Positions 1-5,934 of a stretch of 7,428 nt of DNA are shown here, piece after piece. The stretch covers positions 1-7,428 of the forward strand of contig DBOA01000167.1 in the NCBI GenBank assembly GCA_002299195.1, written 5' to 3'. Position numbers and translations under genes: made by a program. The DNA is from Sphingomonadales bacterium UBA658 (GTDB taxonomy: Bacteria; Pseudomonadota; Alphaproteobacteria; Sphingomonadales; Sphingomonadaceae). Below the pieces are notes generated by a model. That model saw nothing but the letters and a program-made list of their open reading frames with translations. It did no database searches and had not been told where the DNA came from. Numbering within the stretch: position 1 is the first letter of the stretch; each line of letters starts with the position of its first letter.

Positions 1-1068
1 GCGTTCGGCTATTCCCGGCGCGAGCCTTTAGGCGTTGTCGCGGGCATTGGTGCGTGGAACTACCCCATCCAGATTGCCTGCTGGAAATCCGCACCCGCGC
101 TGGCTTGCGGCAACGCTATGATCTTCAAGCCAGCCGAGCTGACCCCCCTGACCGCGATTGAGCTAGAAAAAACCTATCGTGATGCGGGCCTTCCCGATGG
201 GTTGTTTCAGGTGGTGCAAGGCAAAGCCGACACTGGCCGCTTGCTCAGCCTGCATCCCGACATCGCCAAAGTGTCGCTGACGGGCGAAGTCGGCACGGGC
301 AAAAAGGTGATGGTCGATGCGGCAGGCACGCTGAAATATGTCACCTTTGAATTGGGCGGAAAATCGGCGCTGATCGTGTTCGAAGATGCCGATTTGGACG
401 AAGCCGTCTCGGGCGCGTTGCTCGCCAATTTCTATTCGGCGGGCGAGGTTTGCACCAATGGCACGCGCGTTTTTGTGCACAAAAATGTCCGTGATGCGTT
501 TCTTGCAAAATTGAAGGCGCGCACCGAGGCGATGGTGATTGGCGATCCGCTTAATCCAGCCACCCAAATGGGCGCGCTGATTTCACCAGCGCATATGGAA
601 AAGGTTTTGGGCTATATCGCGCTTGGCCAACAACAAGGTGCAAATCTGCTGACCGGCGGAAAGCGGGTGACGACCGGCGACTTGGCGAAGGGTGCCTTTG
701 TTGAACCAACCATCTTCACCGGCTGCACCGACGATATGGCTATTGTCCGTGAAGAGATTTTCGGCCCCGTCATGGCGGTGCTTGATTTCGAGGATGAGGC
801 AGAGGTTGTCGCGCGGGCGAACAACACCAGCTTCGGCCTCGCCGCAGGCATTTTCACCAACGACCTGACCCGCGCCCACCGCGTGATCGCGGCGTTGGAG
901 GCTGGTACCTGCTGGATCAACACATACAACATCACCCCGATCGAAATGCCATTTGGCGGCAACAAACAATCCGGTCTGGGCCGCGAAAACGGCAAGGCGG
1001 CGATTGAACATTATACCCAGCTAAAGAGCGTCTATGTCGCGATGGAACCCATCGATGCCCCCTATTGA
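1..1068 (+). CDS. betB: Betaine-aldehyde dehydrogenase, C-terminal part (5' end outside window)
   Basis: This is an NAD(P)-dependent aldehyde dehydrogenase that in its family oxidises betaine aldehyde to glycine betaine in the cytoplasm. The frame is open from base 1 to the TGA at 1066-1068, giving 355 visible residues. By comparison with the roughly 490-residue E. coli BetB, about 140 N-terminal residues lie off the left edge. Visible landmarks, numbered from the first codon, are GAWNYP (17-22, with the oxyanion-hole Asn20), IFKPAE (Lys43), the general base Glu117 in ELGGKS, the nucleophile Cys151 in GEVCTNG, and EEIFGP (251-256). The Glu-to-Cys spacing of 34 matches characterised betaine-aldehyde dehydrogenases. 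The stretches around GIGAWNYPIQIA and CTNGTRVFV and the C-terminal GGNKQSGLGREN are BetB-like rather than generic. It is the first visible gene of an operon and overlaps the next gene by 14 nt. A betI-type regulator could lie upstream, outside the window. The family call is secure; specificity for betaine aldehyde is inferred. Confidence 0.93.
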   Translation, partial: AFGYSRREPLGVVAGIGAWNYPIQIACWKSAPALACGNAMIFKPAELTPLTAIELEKTYRDAGLPDGLFQVVQGKADTGRLLSLHPDIAKVSLTGEVGTGKKVMVDAAGTLKYVTFELGGKSALIVFEDADLDEAVSGALLANFYSAGEVCTNGTRVFVHKNVRDAFLAKLKARTEAMVIGDPLNPATQMGALISPAHMEKVLGYIALGQQQGANLLTGGKRVTTGDLAKGAFVEPTIFTGCTDDMAIVREEIFGPVMAVLDFEDEAEVVARANNTSFGLAAGIFTNDLTRAHRVIAALEAGTCWINTYNITPIEMPFGGNKQSGLGRENGKAAIEHYTQLKSVYVAMEPIDAPY

Positions 1069-2722
1069 GACCGCAGACTATATCATCGTCGGCGCGGGGT
1101 CGGCTGGATGCGTACTAGCGGACCGGCTGAGCGCCGATGGCAAGCATAAGGTCGTGTTGCTTGAATTTGGCGGCAGTGACCGGTCGGTCTTCATTCAGAT
1201 GCCTGCCGCGCTCGCCTATCCCATGAACACCAAACGTTGGAACTGGGGCTATGAAAGCGAGCCGGAACCGCATCTGAATGGACGCCGCCTGAACTGCCCG
1301 CGCGGCAAGGGTTTGGGGGGATCATCGTCGATCAACGGGCTTGTTTACGTTCGCGGCAATGCGCTCGATTTTGAACGCTGGAAAGAAGATGAAGGCGCCA
1401 CCGGTTGGGGCTATGCCGATGTGCTGCCCTATTTCAAACGCGCCGAAGGTCGTGACGAAGGCGGCAACGAATATCGCGGCGGAGATGGCCCGCTGTCGAC
1501 CAGCTATGGCCCGCTCGACAATCCATTGCATCAGGCGTGGCTCGATGCGGCACAGCAGGCAGGCTATGGCCTGACCGAAGACTATAACGGCTATGCCCAG
1601 GAAGGCTTTGGCCGGATGGACATGACGGTGCGGAACGGTACGCGCTGTTCGGCGGCCAAGGCCTATCTGTATGAAGCCCGCAAACGGCCCAATCTTCACG
1701 TTATCGAACATGCGCTGGCGACACGCATCCTGTTCGAAGGCACGCGCGCTGTCGGCATGGAATATGAACAAGCGGGCAAAACGCATCAGCTGCGCGCCGC
1801 ACGCGAGGTCATCCTTTCAGGCGGGCCGATCAATTCGGTACAGCTGCTTAAGCTTTCCGGCATTGGCCCTGCAGAAGAATTGCAACGCCACGGCATAACA
1901 GTGCGCGCAGACCGCCCCGGTGTTGGCGCAAATCTGCAGGATCATCTCGAATTTTATTTTCAAATGGCCTGCACCCAGCCCATCACCCTTTACGGCAAGG
2001 CAAATCTTCTCGGCAAAGCCATGGTCGGTGCACAATGGCTATTCGGTCGGTCGGGAACGGGCGCGTCAAACCAGTTTGAAAGCTGCGGCTTTATCCGCAG
2101 CCGCGCAGGCATAAAATATCCGGATATCCAATATCATTTCTTTCCTATGGCGATCAATTATGACGGATCGTCACTGGCAACAGAACATGGCTTCCAAGCG
2201 CATGTCGGCCCTATGCGTTCAAAAAGCCGGGGTACAGTGACACTCAAAAGTGCCGACCCGCACGACAAGCCCAGAATTTTGTTCAACTATATGAGCCATC
2301 CCGACGATTGGGCGGACATGCGGGCCTGCGTCCGGCTGACGCGGGAGATTTTCCAGCAACCTGCTTTCGCCCCCTATCGCGGACGTGAAATTCAGCCCGG
2401 CGCAGACTGCGTCACCGATGATCAGATCGACGCCTTCATTGCCGAACATGTCGAAAGCGCCCTCCACCCCAGTTGCACCTGCAAGATGGGCAGTCCGCGT
2501 GACCCGATGGCGGTGGTGGACCCCGAATTGCGTGTGATCGGTGTCCAAGGGCTGCGCGTCGTCGACAGCGGGGTGATGCCGTCCATCACCACGGGCAACC
2601 TGAATGCGCCGACGATCATGATCGGTGAAAAGGGCGCCGATCATATCCTTGGGAAACCCATGCTCGCACCGTCTAATGCCCCATTTTACGTCGCGCCAAA
2701 TTGGGATGTTACCCAAAGATGA
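1055..2722 (+). CDS. betA: Choline dehydrogenase, GMC oxidoreductase family
   Basis: This FAD-dependent GMC-family enzyme in its canonical role oxidises choline to betaine aldehyde, feeding BetB. I chose the ATG at 1055 (555 aa). It has GGAA at 1044-1047, 7 nt upstream, and its length and short N-terminus match the 556-residue E. coli BetA. An in-frame ATG at 1034 would add seven residues and has a weak AAAGAG upstream. From Met1 at 1055, the ADP-binding motif GAGSAG is at 13-18. The GMC signature PRGKGLGGSSSING follows near residue 90. Signature 2 is GPINSVQLLKLSGIG, with Val where Pro is usual. The C-terminal catalytic pair appears as His471 in LHPSCTCKMG and Asn515 in GNLNAPT, 44 residues apart as in choline oxidase. 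It overlaps betB by 14 nt, and its TGA overlaps the ATG of the next gene, so all three are probably co-translated. Other GMC alcohol dehydrogenases act on related alcohols, so choline is likely but not proven. Confidence 0.9.
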   Translation: MPPIETADYIIVGAGSAGCVLADRLSADGKHKVVLLEFGGSDRSVFIQMPAALAYPMNTKRWNWGYESEPEPHLNGRRLNCPRGKGLGGSSSINGLVYVRGNALDFERWKEDEGATGWGYADVLPYFKRAEGRDEGGNEYRGGDGPLSTSYGPLDNPLHQAWLDAAQQAGYGLTEDYNGYAQEGFGRMDMTVRNGTRCSAAKAYLYEARKRPNLHVIEHALATRILFEGTRAVGMEYEQAGKTHQLRAAREVILSGGPINSVQLLKLSGIGPAEELQRHGITVRADRPGVGANLQDHLEFYFQMACTQPITLYGKANLLGKAMVGAQWLFGRSGTGASNQFESCGFIRSRAGIKYPDIQYHFFPMAINYDGSSLATEHGFQAHVGPMRSKSRGTVTLKSADPHDKPRILFNYMSHPDDWADMRACVRLTREIFQQPAFAPYRGREIQPGADCVTDDQIDAFIAEHVESALHPSCTCKMGSPRDPMAVVDPELRVIGVQGLRVVDSGVMPSITTGNLNAPTIMIGEKGADHILGKPMLAPSNAPFYVAPNWDVTQR

Positions 2723-4083
2723 CACACACTATCCTCGAGCCCGCACGCCAGATTGATGTGATCCGGCAAACGGACGTTCTCGTCATTGGCTCCGGCCCCG
2801 GCGGCCTTGCCGCGGCGTTGGCGTCTGCACGGGCGGGCGTCGAAACGACGTTGCTTGAACGTTATGGCTGCTTTGGCGGCAATATCACGCAGGTCGGAGT
2901 CGAGGGCTTCGCATGGTATCGGCACCCGGCGACGATCGACAGCGAAGGCATCGGGCGTGAATTTGAAGACCGCGCCAAGTTGATGGGCGCCGCAATGCCC
3001 GAGCCGCAATCGATCAGCCACAGCCTCGACGCCGAAGGCTTCAAGTTCGTTGCAGATACACTCGTCGAGGAAGCGGGCGTCATCCCGATGCTGCACCGAT
3101 TATGTGTCGCACCCATAATGGATGGAAACACGATCCGCGGCGTCATTGTCGAGAGCAAGGCGGGCCGCGAAGCCATACTTGCCAAACGCGTGATTGACGC
3201 GACAGGCGATGCCGACATTGCCCATCGTGCCGGTGCGCCAACGCATATGCACCCTGTGGACGAAATGATGTCCGTCTCGGTCATGTTTTCGATGTGCGGG
3301 GTCAACAAGACCCGGTTTATTGACGCCGTAAAGGCCGACCCGCAAACCTATGGCGACTGGGCCGTGGGCGGTGAATGGGAAGTGATCACCAGCGGCAAAG
3401 AGGATGAAATGTTCTCGCCATTCTTGCGCAAGCCGTTTCAGAAGGCGCTGGAGGCAGGGCTCATCCCGGACAGCGTGAAAACCATGGCGGGCACATGGGG
3501 CACCGTTTCGGATCAGGGGGATCTCACTTATCTCAACATGTGCCATCTCTATCTCGACGGCACAGATCCCGATGCCCTAACCCATGGCGAAATGGCGGGG
3601 CGAAAGCAGGCGATGCACGCCATTGCGGCGTTGCAGGCCTTCATGCCGGGCTGCGAAGATGCAAAGCTGCGCAATTTCGGCATGACGCTGGGCATTCGCG
3701 ATACGCGCAAGATTGACGCGGTTTACAACATGACCGCAGACGATGTGATGGAACAAGGCCGCTTTGACGACAGCATCGGCATTTTTCCTGAATTCATCGA
3801 CGGTTATGGTTATCTTATTTTGCCGACGACCGGCCGTTATTTCCATCTTCCCTATCGCTCGATAGTTCCAAAAAATGTGAAGCACCTGATCACCGCCGGT
3901 CGTGTCATTGGCGGTGACAAGGTCAGCCACGCAGCCGTCCGCAACATGATGTGTTGTGCGGTTGCGGGGCAAGGTGCTGGCGTTGCTGCGGCGTTGGCGG
4001 TCAAGACGGATCGCGACTTTGACGAAATTGATATCAGCGCCGTGCAAAAGGAACTGGTCCGCCAAGGCGCCCGCATTTCTTAA
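2719..4083 (+). CDS. FAD-dependent oxidoreductase (FAD_oxidored-like), substrate unknown
   Basis: This is a 454-residue flavoprotein. The N-terminal Rossmann motif is DVLVIGSGPGGLAAALASAR, with GSGPGG at residues 24-29. The acidic Glu47 ends the second strand and is followed by RYGCFGGNIT, typical of the FAD_oxidored (PF12831-like) group. A second FAD-contact region near the C-terminus reads HLITAGRVIGGDK (from about residue 389), then HAAVRNMM and GQGAGVAAAL, also typical of that group. No signal peptide or membrane segment is evident, so it is probably cytoplasmic. I chose the ATG at 2719 because it forms an ATGA overlap with the betA stop. A TTG at 2701 would add six residues and is less likely. 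No strong ribosome-binding site precedes 2719, which fits translational coupling. The position suggests a step linked to betA-betB metabolism, but the family has no single reaction and I assign none. Its stop codon overlaps that of the convergent transporter gene. Confidence 0.85.
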   Translation: MTHTILEPARQIDVIRQTDVLVIGSGPGGLAAALASARAGVETTLLERYGCFGGNITQVGVEGFAWYRHPATIDSEGIGREFEDRAKLMGAAMPEPQSISHSLDAEGFKFVADTLVEEAGVIPMLHRLCVAPIMDGNTIRGVIVESKAGREAILAKRVIDATGDADIAHRAGAPTHMHPVDEMMSVSVMFSMCGVNKTRFIDAVKADPQTYGDWAVGGEWEVITSGKEDEMFSPFLRKPFQKALEAGLIPDSVKTMAGTWGTVSDQGDLTYLNMCHLYLDGTDPDALTHGEMAGRKQAMHAIAALQAFMPGCEDAKLRNFGMTLGIRDTRKIDAVYNMTADDVMEQGRFDDSIGIFPEFIDGYGYLILPTTGRYFHLPYRSIVPKNVKHLITAGRVIGGDKVSHAAVRNMMCCAVAGQGAGVAAALAVKTDRDFDEIDISAVQKELVRQGARIS

Positions 4084-5459
4084 GCGGACAGATCAGGGTC
4101 CAGCGCAGCTTGCAGGCGTTTGCGGAACAGCAAAATGAGCGTCCCACCCACCAAAGCGATGGCCGCGTCCATAGCCCAGAAAACCGACGGGCTCATTTGG
4201 TCAAAATAGCTTCCAACCCACCCAGCAAGCACATGTCCGACAAAGGGCGAGAGAAACGCGACCCCCATCAGAAAAGAGCCCATCCCCGCAGGTGCCGCCC
4301 GGCTGACAATCGCCAGCGTCGTTGGCCAATAATACATCCAGGCGAGCCCCATGATCAGCCAACCCGCGATTGCCCATCCCGCGCCCACACTGTCTGGTTC
4401 ACTTAGTCCTAAATTGCCATAAGCAAAAAGAAGTGCGGCAAAGGCAATAATGGTTGTTCCAATGCCCACCTTCGTCACGCTGGTGGGTTCACTACCGCGC
4501 TTGGCCTGCCACGCCCAGAATGCGATCAACGCAGGCGCGGCAAGGATGGCACCGATCGAGTCCATCGATGCAAACCAACTCGATGGTACCTCGCCAAGCG
4601 ATGTCGCCAAATTCACATATTGATCGACCCACAATATACCGATGCTCCACACCATCGGGTAAGCAATTTCAGCGGGTATGGTCAGCGCAATCACAAGCAA
4701 AAGCACCGCCACCCGTTTGCGTTCAGCGGCGGTCATTGCTGGGGCCTTTTCCCGTTTGCGCGCCACCGGACGGTCATCCGGCAGGTGTTTCTGGCCCAGA
4801 ATATAGGCGAGGAGCGCGATCAGCATCAAAGCCGCGGCAACCGCAAAACCGGCATGCCAGCCATAGATCGCTGCAACCAGCCCAGTCACAAACGGCCCGC
4901 TCGCCGCGCCAATGCAAATGCCGGTCGAGAAAATGGTAAAACCGCGCGACCGCATGGATTCATCCGAGCGCGGGTAAAGCGCCCCGACCTGCGCGGAAAT
5001 ATTGCCCTTGAGAAATCCCGATCCAAGGATCAGCAGCAAGAGCGCAAATAGGAAGCTTGCATAAAAGGACATCGCCAGATGCCCTGCGCTCATCAGGACA
5101 ACGCCGATCATCACCGTGCGCTTTGCACCGAATATGCGGTCGGCAACCCAACCCCCGACGATAGGTGTGAAATAGACAAGGCCAGCATACCAGCCATAAA
5201 TAATCGCCGAAAAAGCGACGTCGCTCATCGGCCCACGAAATTCGAACATATTACGGAGCGCGGCGAGCCCAATGACTTGCACCGCATTTTCAGGCTGCAG
5301 CAGCTCTTTGAGCATATAGAGCGTGAGCAAGGCCGACATTCCATAAAAGGAAAAGCGTTCCCACATCTCTGTGAACGATAAATAGTATAGGCCTTTGGGG
5401 TGACCAGACGGCTGGCCATGTAAGGTTTGTGCGATCTTATCCAAGCTTTCCCCCAACAT
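4080..5459 (-). CDS. POT/PTR-family (peptide-type) MFS transporter, divergent
   Basis: This is a 459-residue inner-membrane proton-coupled carrier of the POT/PTR family, whose usual substrates are di- and tripeptides. Helix 1 carries the proton-coupling motif ExxER as E31-MW-E34-R35, followed by FSFYG (Tyr39). Helices 2-3 carry MFS motif A as GGWVADRIFGAKRT (Asp107, Arg108). Helix 4 has GSGFLKGNIS with the conserved Lys151. By eye I count 12 hydrophobic helices. A linker of only about 26 charged residues (224-249) joins helices 6 and 7, so the helix pair HA-HB found in most bacterial POTs seems absent. The family signature FYxxINxG on helix 5 reads FSTGICIG, with Cys182 in place of Asn. The start ATG at 5459 has an AGGGG ribosome-binding site at 5468-5472, 8 nt upstream. 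It lies downstream of the DUF2256 gene on the same strand and converges on the bet-like operon. The family call is good; peptide specificity is uncertain. Confidence 0.85.
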   Translation of the reverse strand: MLGESLDKIAQTLHGQPSGHPKGLYYLSFTEMWERFSFYGMSALLTLYMLKELLQPENAVQVIGLAALRNMFEFRGPMSDVAFSAIIYGWYAGLVYFTPIVGGWVADRIFGAKRTVMIGVVLMSAGHLAMSFYASFLFALLLLILGSGFLKGNISAQVGALYPRSDESMRSRGFTIFSTGICIGAASGPFVTGLVAAIYGWHAGFAVAAALMLIALLAYILGQKHLPDDRPVARKREKAPAMTAAERKRVAVLLLVIALTIPAEIAYPMVWSIGILWVDQYVNLATSLGEVPSSWFASMDSIGAILAAPALIAFWAWQAKRGSEPTSVTKVGIGTTIIAFAALLFAYGNLGLSEPDSVGAGWAIAGWLIMGLAWMYYWPTTLAIVSRAAPAGMGSFLMGVAFLSPFVGHVLAGWVGSYFDQMSPSVFWAMDAAIALVGGTLILLFRKRLQAALDPDLSA

Positions 5460-5467
5460 TCTGTGCG

Positions 5468-5472
5468 CCCCT
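5468..5472 (-). promoter_or_regulatory. Ribosome-binding site of the POT-type transporter
   Basis: AGGGG on the minus strand, 8 nt before the ATG at 5459, supports that start codon. Confidence 0.65.
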
Positions 5473-5475
5473 AGC

Positions 5476-5485
5476 TACGTGCGTA
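5476..5485. repeat. Copy of TACGTGCGTA dyad ahead of the transporter gene
   Basis: This ten-base dyad (TACG-TG-CGTA) is identical to the core of the perfect 16-bp inverted repeat at 5736-5751. The flanks here do not extend the symmetry. It overlaps another short dyad, GCGTA-TC-TACGC (5481-5492). It sits 17-26 bp upstream of the transporter start, where a repressor could act. Function is inferred. Confidence 0.4.
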
Positions 5486-5513
5486 TCTACGCCCGCTTAG
5501 GCGAGAGGTGCAA
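5484..5513 (-). promoter_or_regulatory. Possible promoter of the POT-type transporter
   Basis: On the minus strand TTGCAC (5513-5508) is followed after 18 nt by TAGATA (5489-5484), a weak sigma70-like pair. It lies between the hairpin at 5530-5559 and the gene start at 5459. The 10-mer TACGTGCGTA (5476-5485) begins inside this -10 box and runs downstream of it. The match is poor enough to be chance. Confidence 0.25.
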
Positions 5514-5529
5514 GGGAAGGATTGAGGAT

Positions 5530-5559
5530 ACGCATTGCGACTATGTTCGCAATGTGCGT
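5530..5559 (-). terminator. Hairpin downstream of the DUF2256 gene, possible terminator
   Basis: On the minus strand ATTGCGA (5553-5547) pairs with TCGCAAT (5540-5534) around a six-base loop. ACGC (5559-5556) pairs with GCGT (5533-5530), leaving a two-base bulge, so the stem is about 11 bp. It starts 11 nt after the DUF2256 stop codon. The following bases are pyrimidine-rich but lack a clean run of T, so it may terminate weakly, stabilise the transcript end, or only partly separate this gene from the transporter. Confidence 0.4.
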
Positions 5560-5570
5560 TTAGCGGATCG

Positions 5571-5711
5571 TTAGCGCGCCCGCCTGCAGCGATCCGAACA
5601 GAAGCGCACATTTTCCCAATCTTTCGCCCATTTTTTGCGCCACGCAAACGGCTTTTCACATGCAGCGCATATTTTTGACGGCAGGTCTGCCTTTTTGACC
5701 ATCTTGGGCAT
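5571..5711 (-). CDS. DUF2256 family small zinc-ribbon-like protein
   Basis: This is a 46-residue basic protein with the DUF2256 pattern: LPSKICAAC, then PFAWRKKWAKDWENV, then RFCSDRCR. The four cysteines (C15-x2-C18 and C38-x3-C42) could bind one zinc ion. Conserved Trp24, Trp28 and Trp32 lie between the two pairs. Family proteins are usually this small, so the gene looks complete. I chose the ATG at 5711 because GGAA lies 7 nt upstream (minus strand). The next in-frame ATG at 5702 lacks a ribosome-binding site. Upstream extension is possible only by a TTG at 5783 and would code through the 16-bp dyad, so I rejected it. The biochemical role of the family is not established to my knowledge, and nothing nearby indicates one. 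A plausible promoter and dyad precede it and a hairpin follows. The family call is firm; the function is unknown. Confidence 0.85.
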   Translation of the reverse strand: MPKMVKKADLPSKICAACEKPFAWRKKWAKDWENVRFCSDRCRRAR

Positions 5712-5735
5712 TGCGGGATTCCATATTTGGGCGCG

Positions 5736-5751
5736 TGTTACGTGCGTAACA
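5736..5751. promoter_or_regulatory. Perfect 16-bp inverted repeat, candidate operator
   Basis: TGTTACG-TG-CGTAACA is a perfect 7-2-7 dyad. It lies 25-40 bp upstream of the DUF2256 start and only 2 nt downstream of its predicted -10 box, so it would cover the transcription start. This is the usual place for a repressor operator. The 10-bp core recurs at 5476-5485. The binding protein cannot be named from sequence. Confidence 0.5.
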
Positions 5752-5753
5752 TT

Positions 5754-5783
5754 TTTATCGCAGTTTCCGCTATATTTTTGCAA
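5754..5783 (-). promoter_or_regulatory. Putative promoter of the DUF2256 gene
   Basis: On the minus strand TTGCAA (5783-5778) and GATAAA (5759-5754) are 18 nt apart, each matching the sigma70 consensus at four of six bases. Transcription would start near 5747, inside the 16-bp dyad. Confidence 0.35.
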
Positions 5784-5801
5784 ATGAAACTAACTATTTG
5801 C
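5780..5801. repeat. Inverted repeat spanning two divergent -35 regions
   Basis: GCAAAT (5780-5785) and ATTTGC (5796-5801) form a perfect 6-bp inverted repeat with a 10-bp spacer. The arms overlap the predicted -35 boxes of the leftward DUF2256 promoter and the rightward receptor promoter. It may be a shared regulator site, or simply two similar -35 boxes facing away from each other. Confidence 0.35.
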
Positions 5802-5826
5802 TGCGCAGCATTTCAAACGTTATCAG
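5798..5826 (+). promoter_or_regulatory. Putative promoter of the TonB-dependent receptor
   Basis: TTGCTG (5798-5803) and TATCAG (5821-5826) are separated by 17 nt and match the sigma70 consensus at three and four of six bases. The implied leader is about 100 nt. This is a weak prediction; no better pair was seen between 5780 and 5920. Confidence 0.3.
5799..5810. promoter_or_regulatory. 12-bp perfect palindrome TGCTGCGCAGCA
   Basis: This uninterrupted 12-bp palindrome overlaps the predicted -35 box of the receptor promoter. It could be an operator, but short GC-rich palindromes also occur by chance. It does not resemble the 16-bp dyad nearby. Confidence 0.3.
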
Positions 5827-5852
5827 CGTAGTACGCCTTTAGGCTGCTCAGA

Positions 5853-5884
5853 GGGATGCTGGGGGCAAATTACGCTTTCATCCC
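5853..5884 (+). other. Weak stem-loop in the receptor leader
   Basis: GGGATG (5853-5858) can pair with CATCCC (5879-5884) around a 20-nt loop. An alternative pairing is TGGGG (5860-5864) with CCCCA (5882-5886). Both are within the presumed untranslated leader of the receptor mRNA. The long loop makes this a low-strength observation, and no known riboswitch pattern is recognised. Confidence 0.2.
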
Positions 5885-5922
5885 CAATAAAAATGGCGCA
5901 AAGCCTTAGGAAATTGATCAAC

Positions 5923-5927
5923 AGGAG
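5923..5927 (+). promoter_or_regulatory. Ribosome-binding site of the TonB-dependent receptor
   Basis: AGGAG lies 7 nt before the ATG at 5935. It is the strongest ribosome-binding site in the window and fixes this start. Confidence 0.85.
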
Positions 5928-5934
5928 AGTGAAT

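Noticed and set aside
1034..1054. Earlier ATG for betA at 1034
   Set aside because: It would add seven residues before a typical BetA N-terminus. The ATG at 1055 has better GGAA spacing and gives the family length, though 1034 is not excluded.
1322..1786. Long open frame on the minus strand opposite betA
   Set aside because: It mirrors the codon structure of a well-supported gene and shows no recognisable domain or ribosome-binding site.
2701..2718. TTG start for the FAD oxidoreductase
   Set aside because: The ATG at 2719 forms a classic ATGA overlap with the upstream stop, and the added residues show no family similarity.
4454..4939. Open frames on the plus strand opposite the transporter
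   Set aside because: Their translations are rich in Arg, Pro, Ser and Gln, as expected from the antisense of a membrane protein gene, with no domain.
5736..5751. The 16-bp dyad as a Zur box
   Set aside because: It shares TGTTA...TAACA with Zur sites, but the central spacing is six rather than five bases and the centre is GC-rich, so I do not name a regulator.
5712..5783. Upstream TTG start giving a 70-residue DUF2256 protein
   Set aside because: The extension lies outside the conserved domain, would code through the predicted promoter and dyad, and the ATG at 5711 has a GGAA site at good spacing.
5827..5934. Riboswitch in the receptor leader
   Set aside because: Only weak alternative hairpins are visible and no conserved riboswitch core (for example a B12 box) is recognised.
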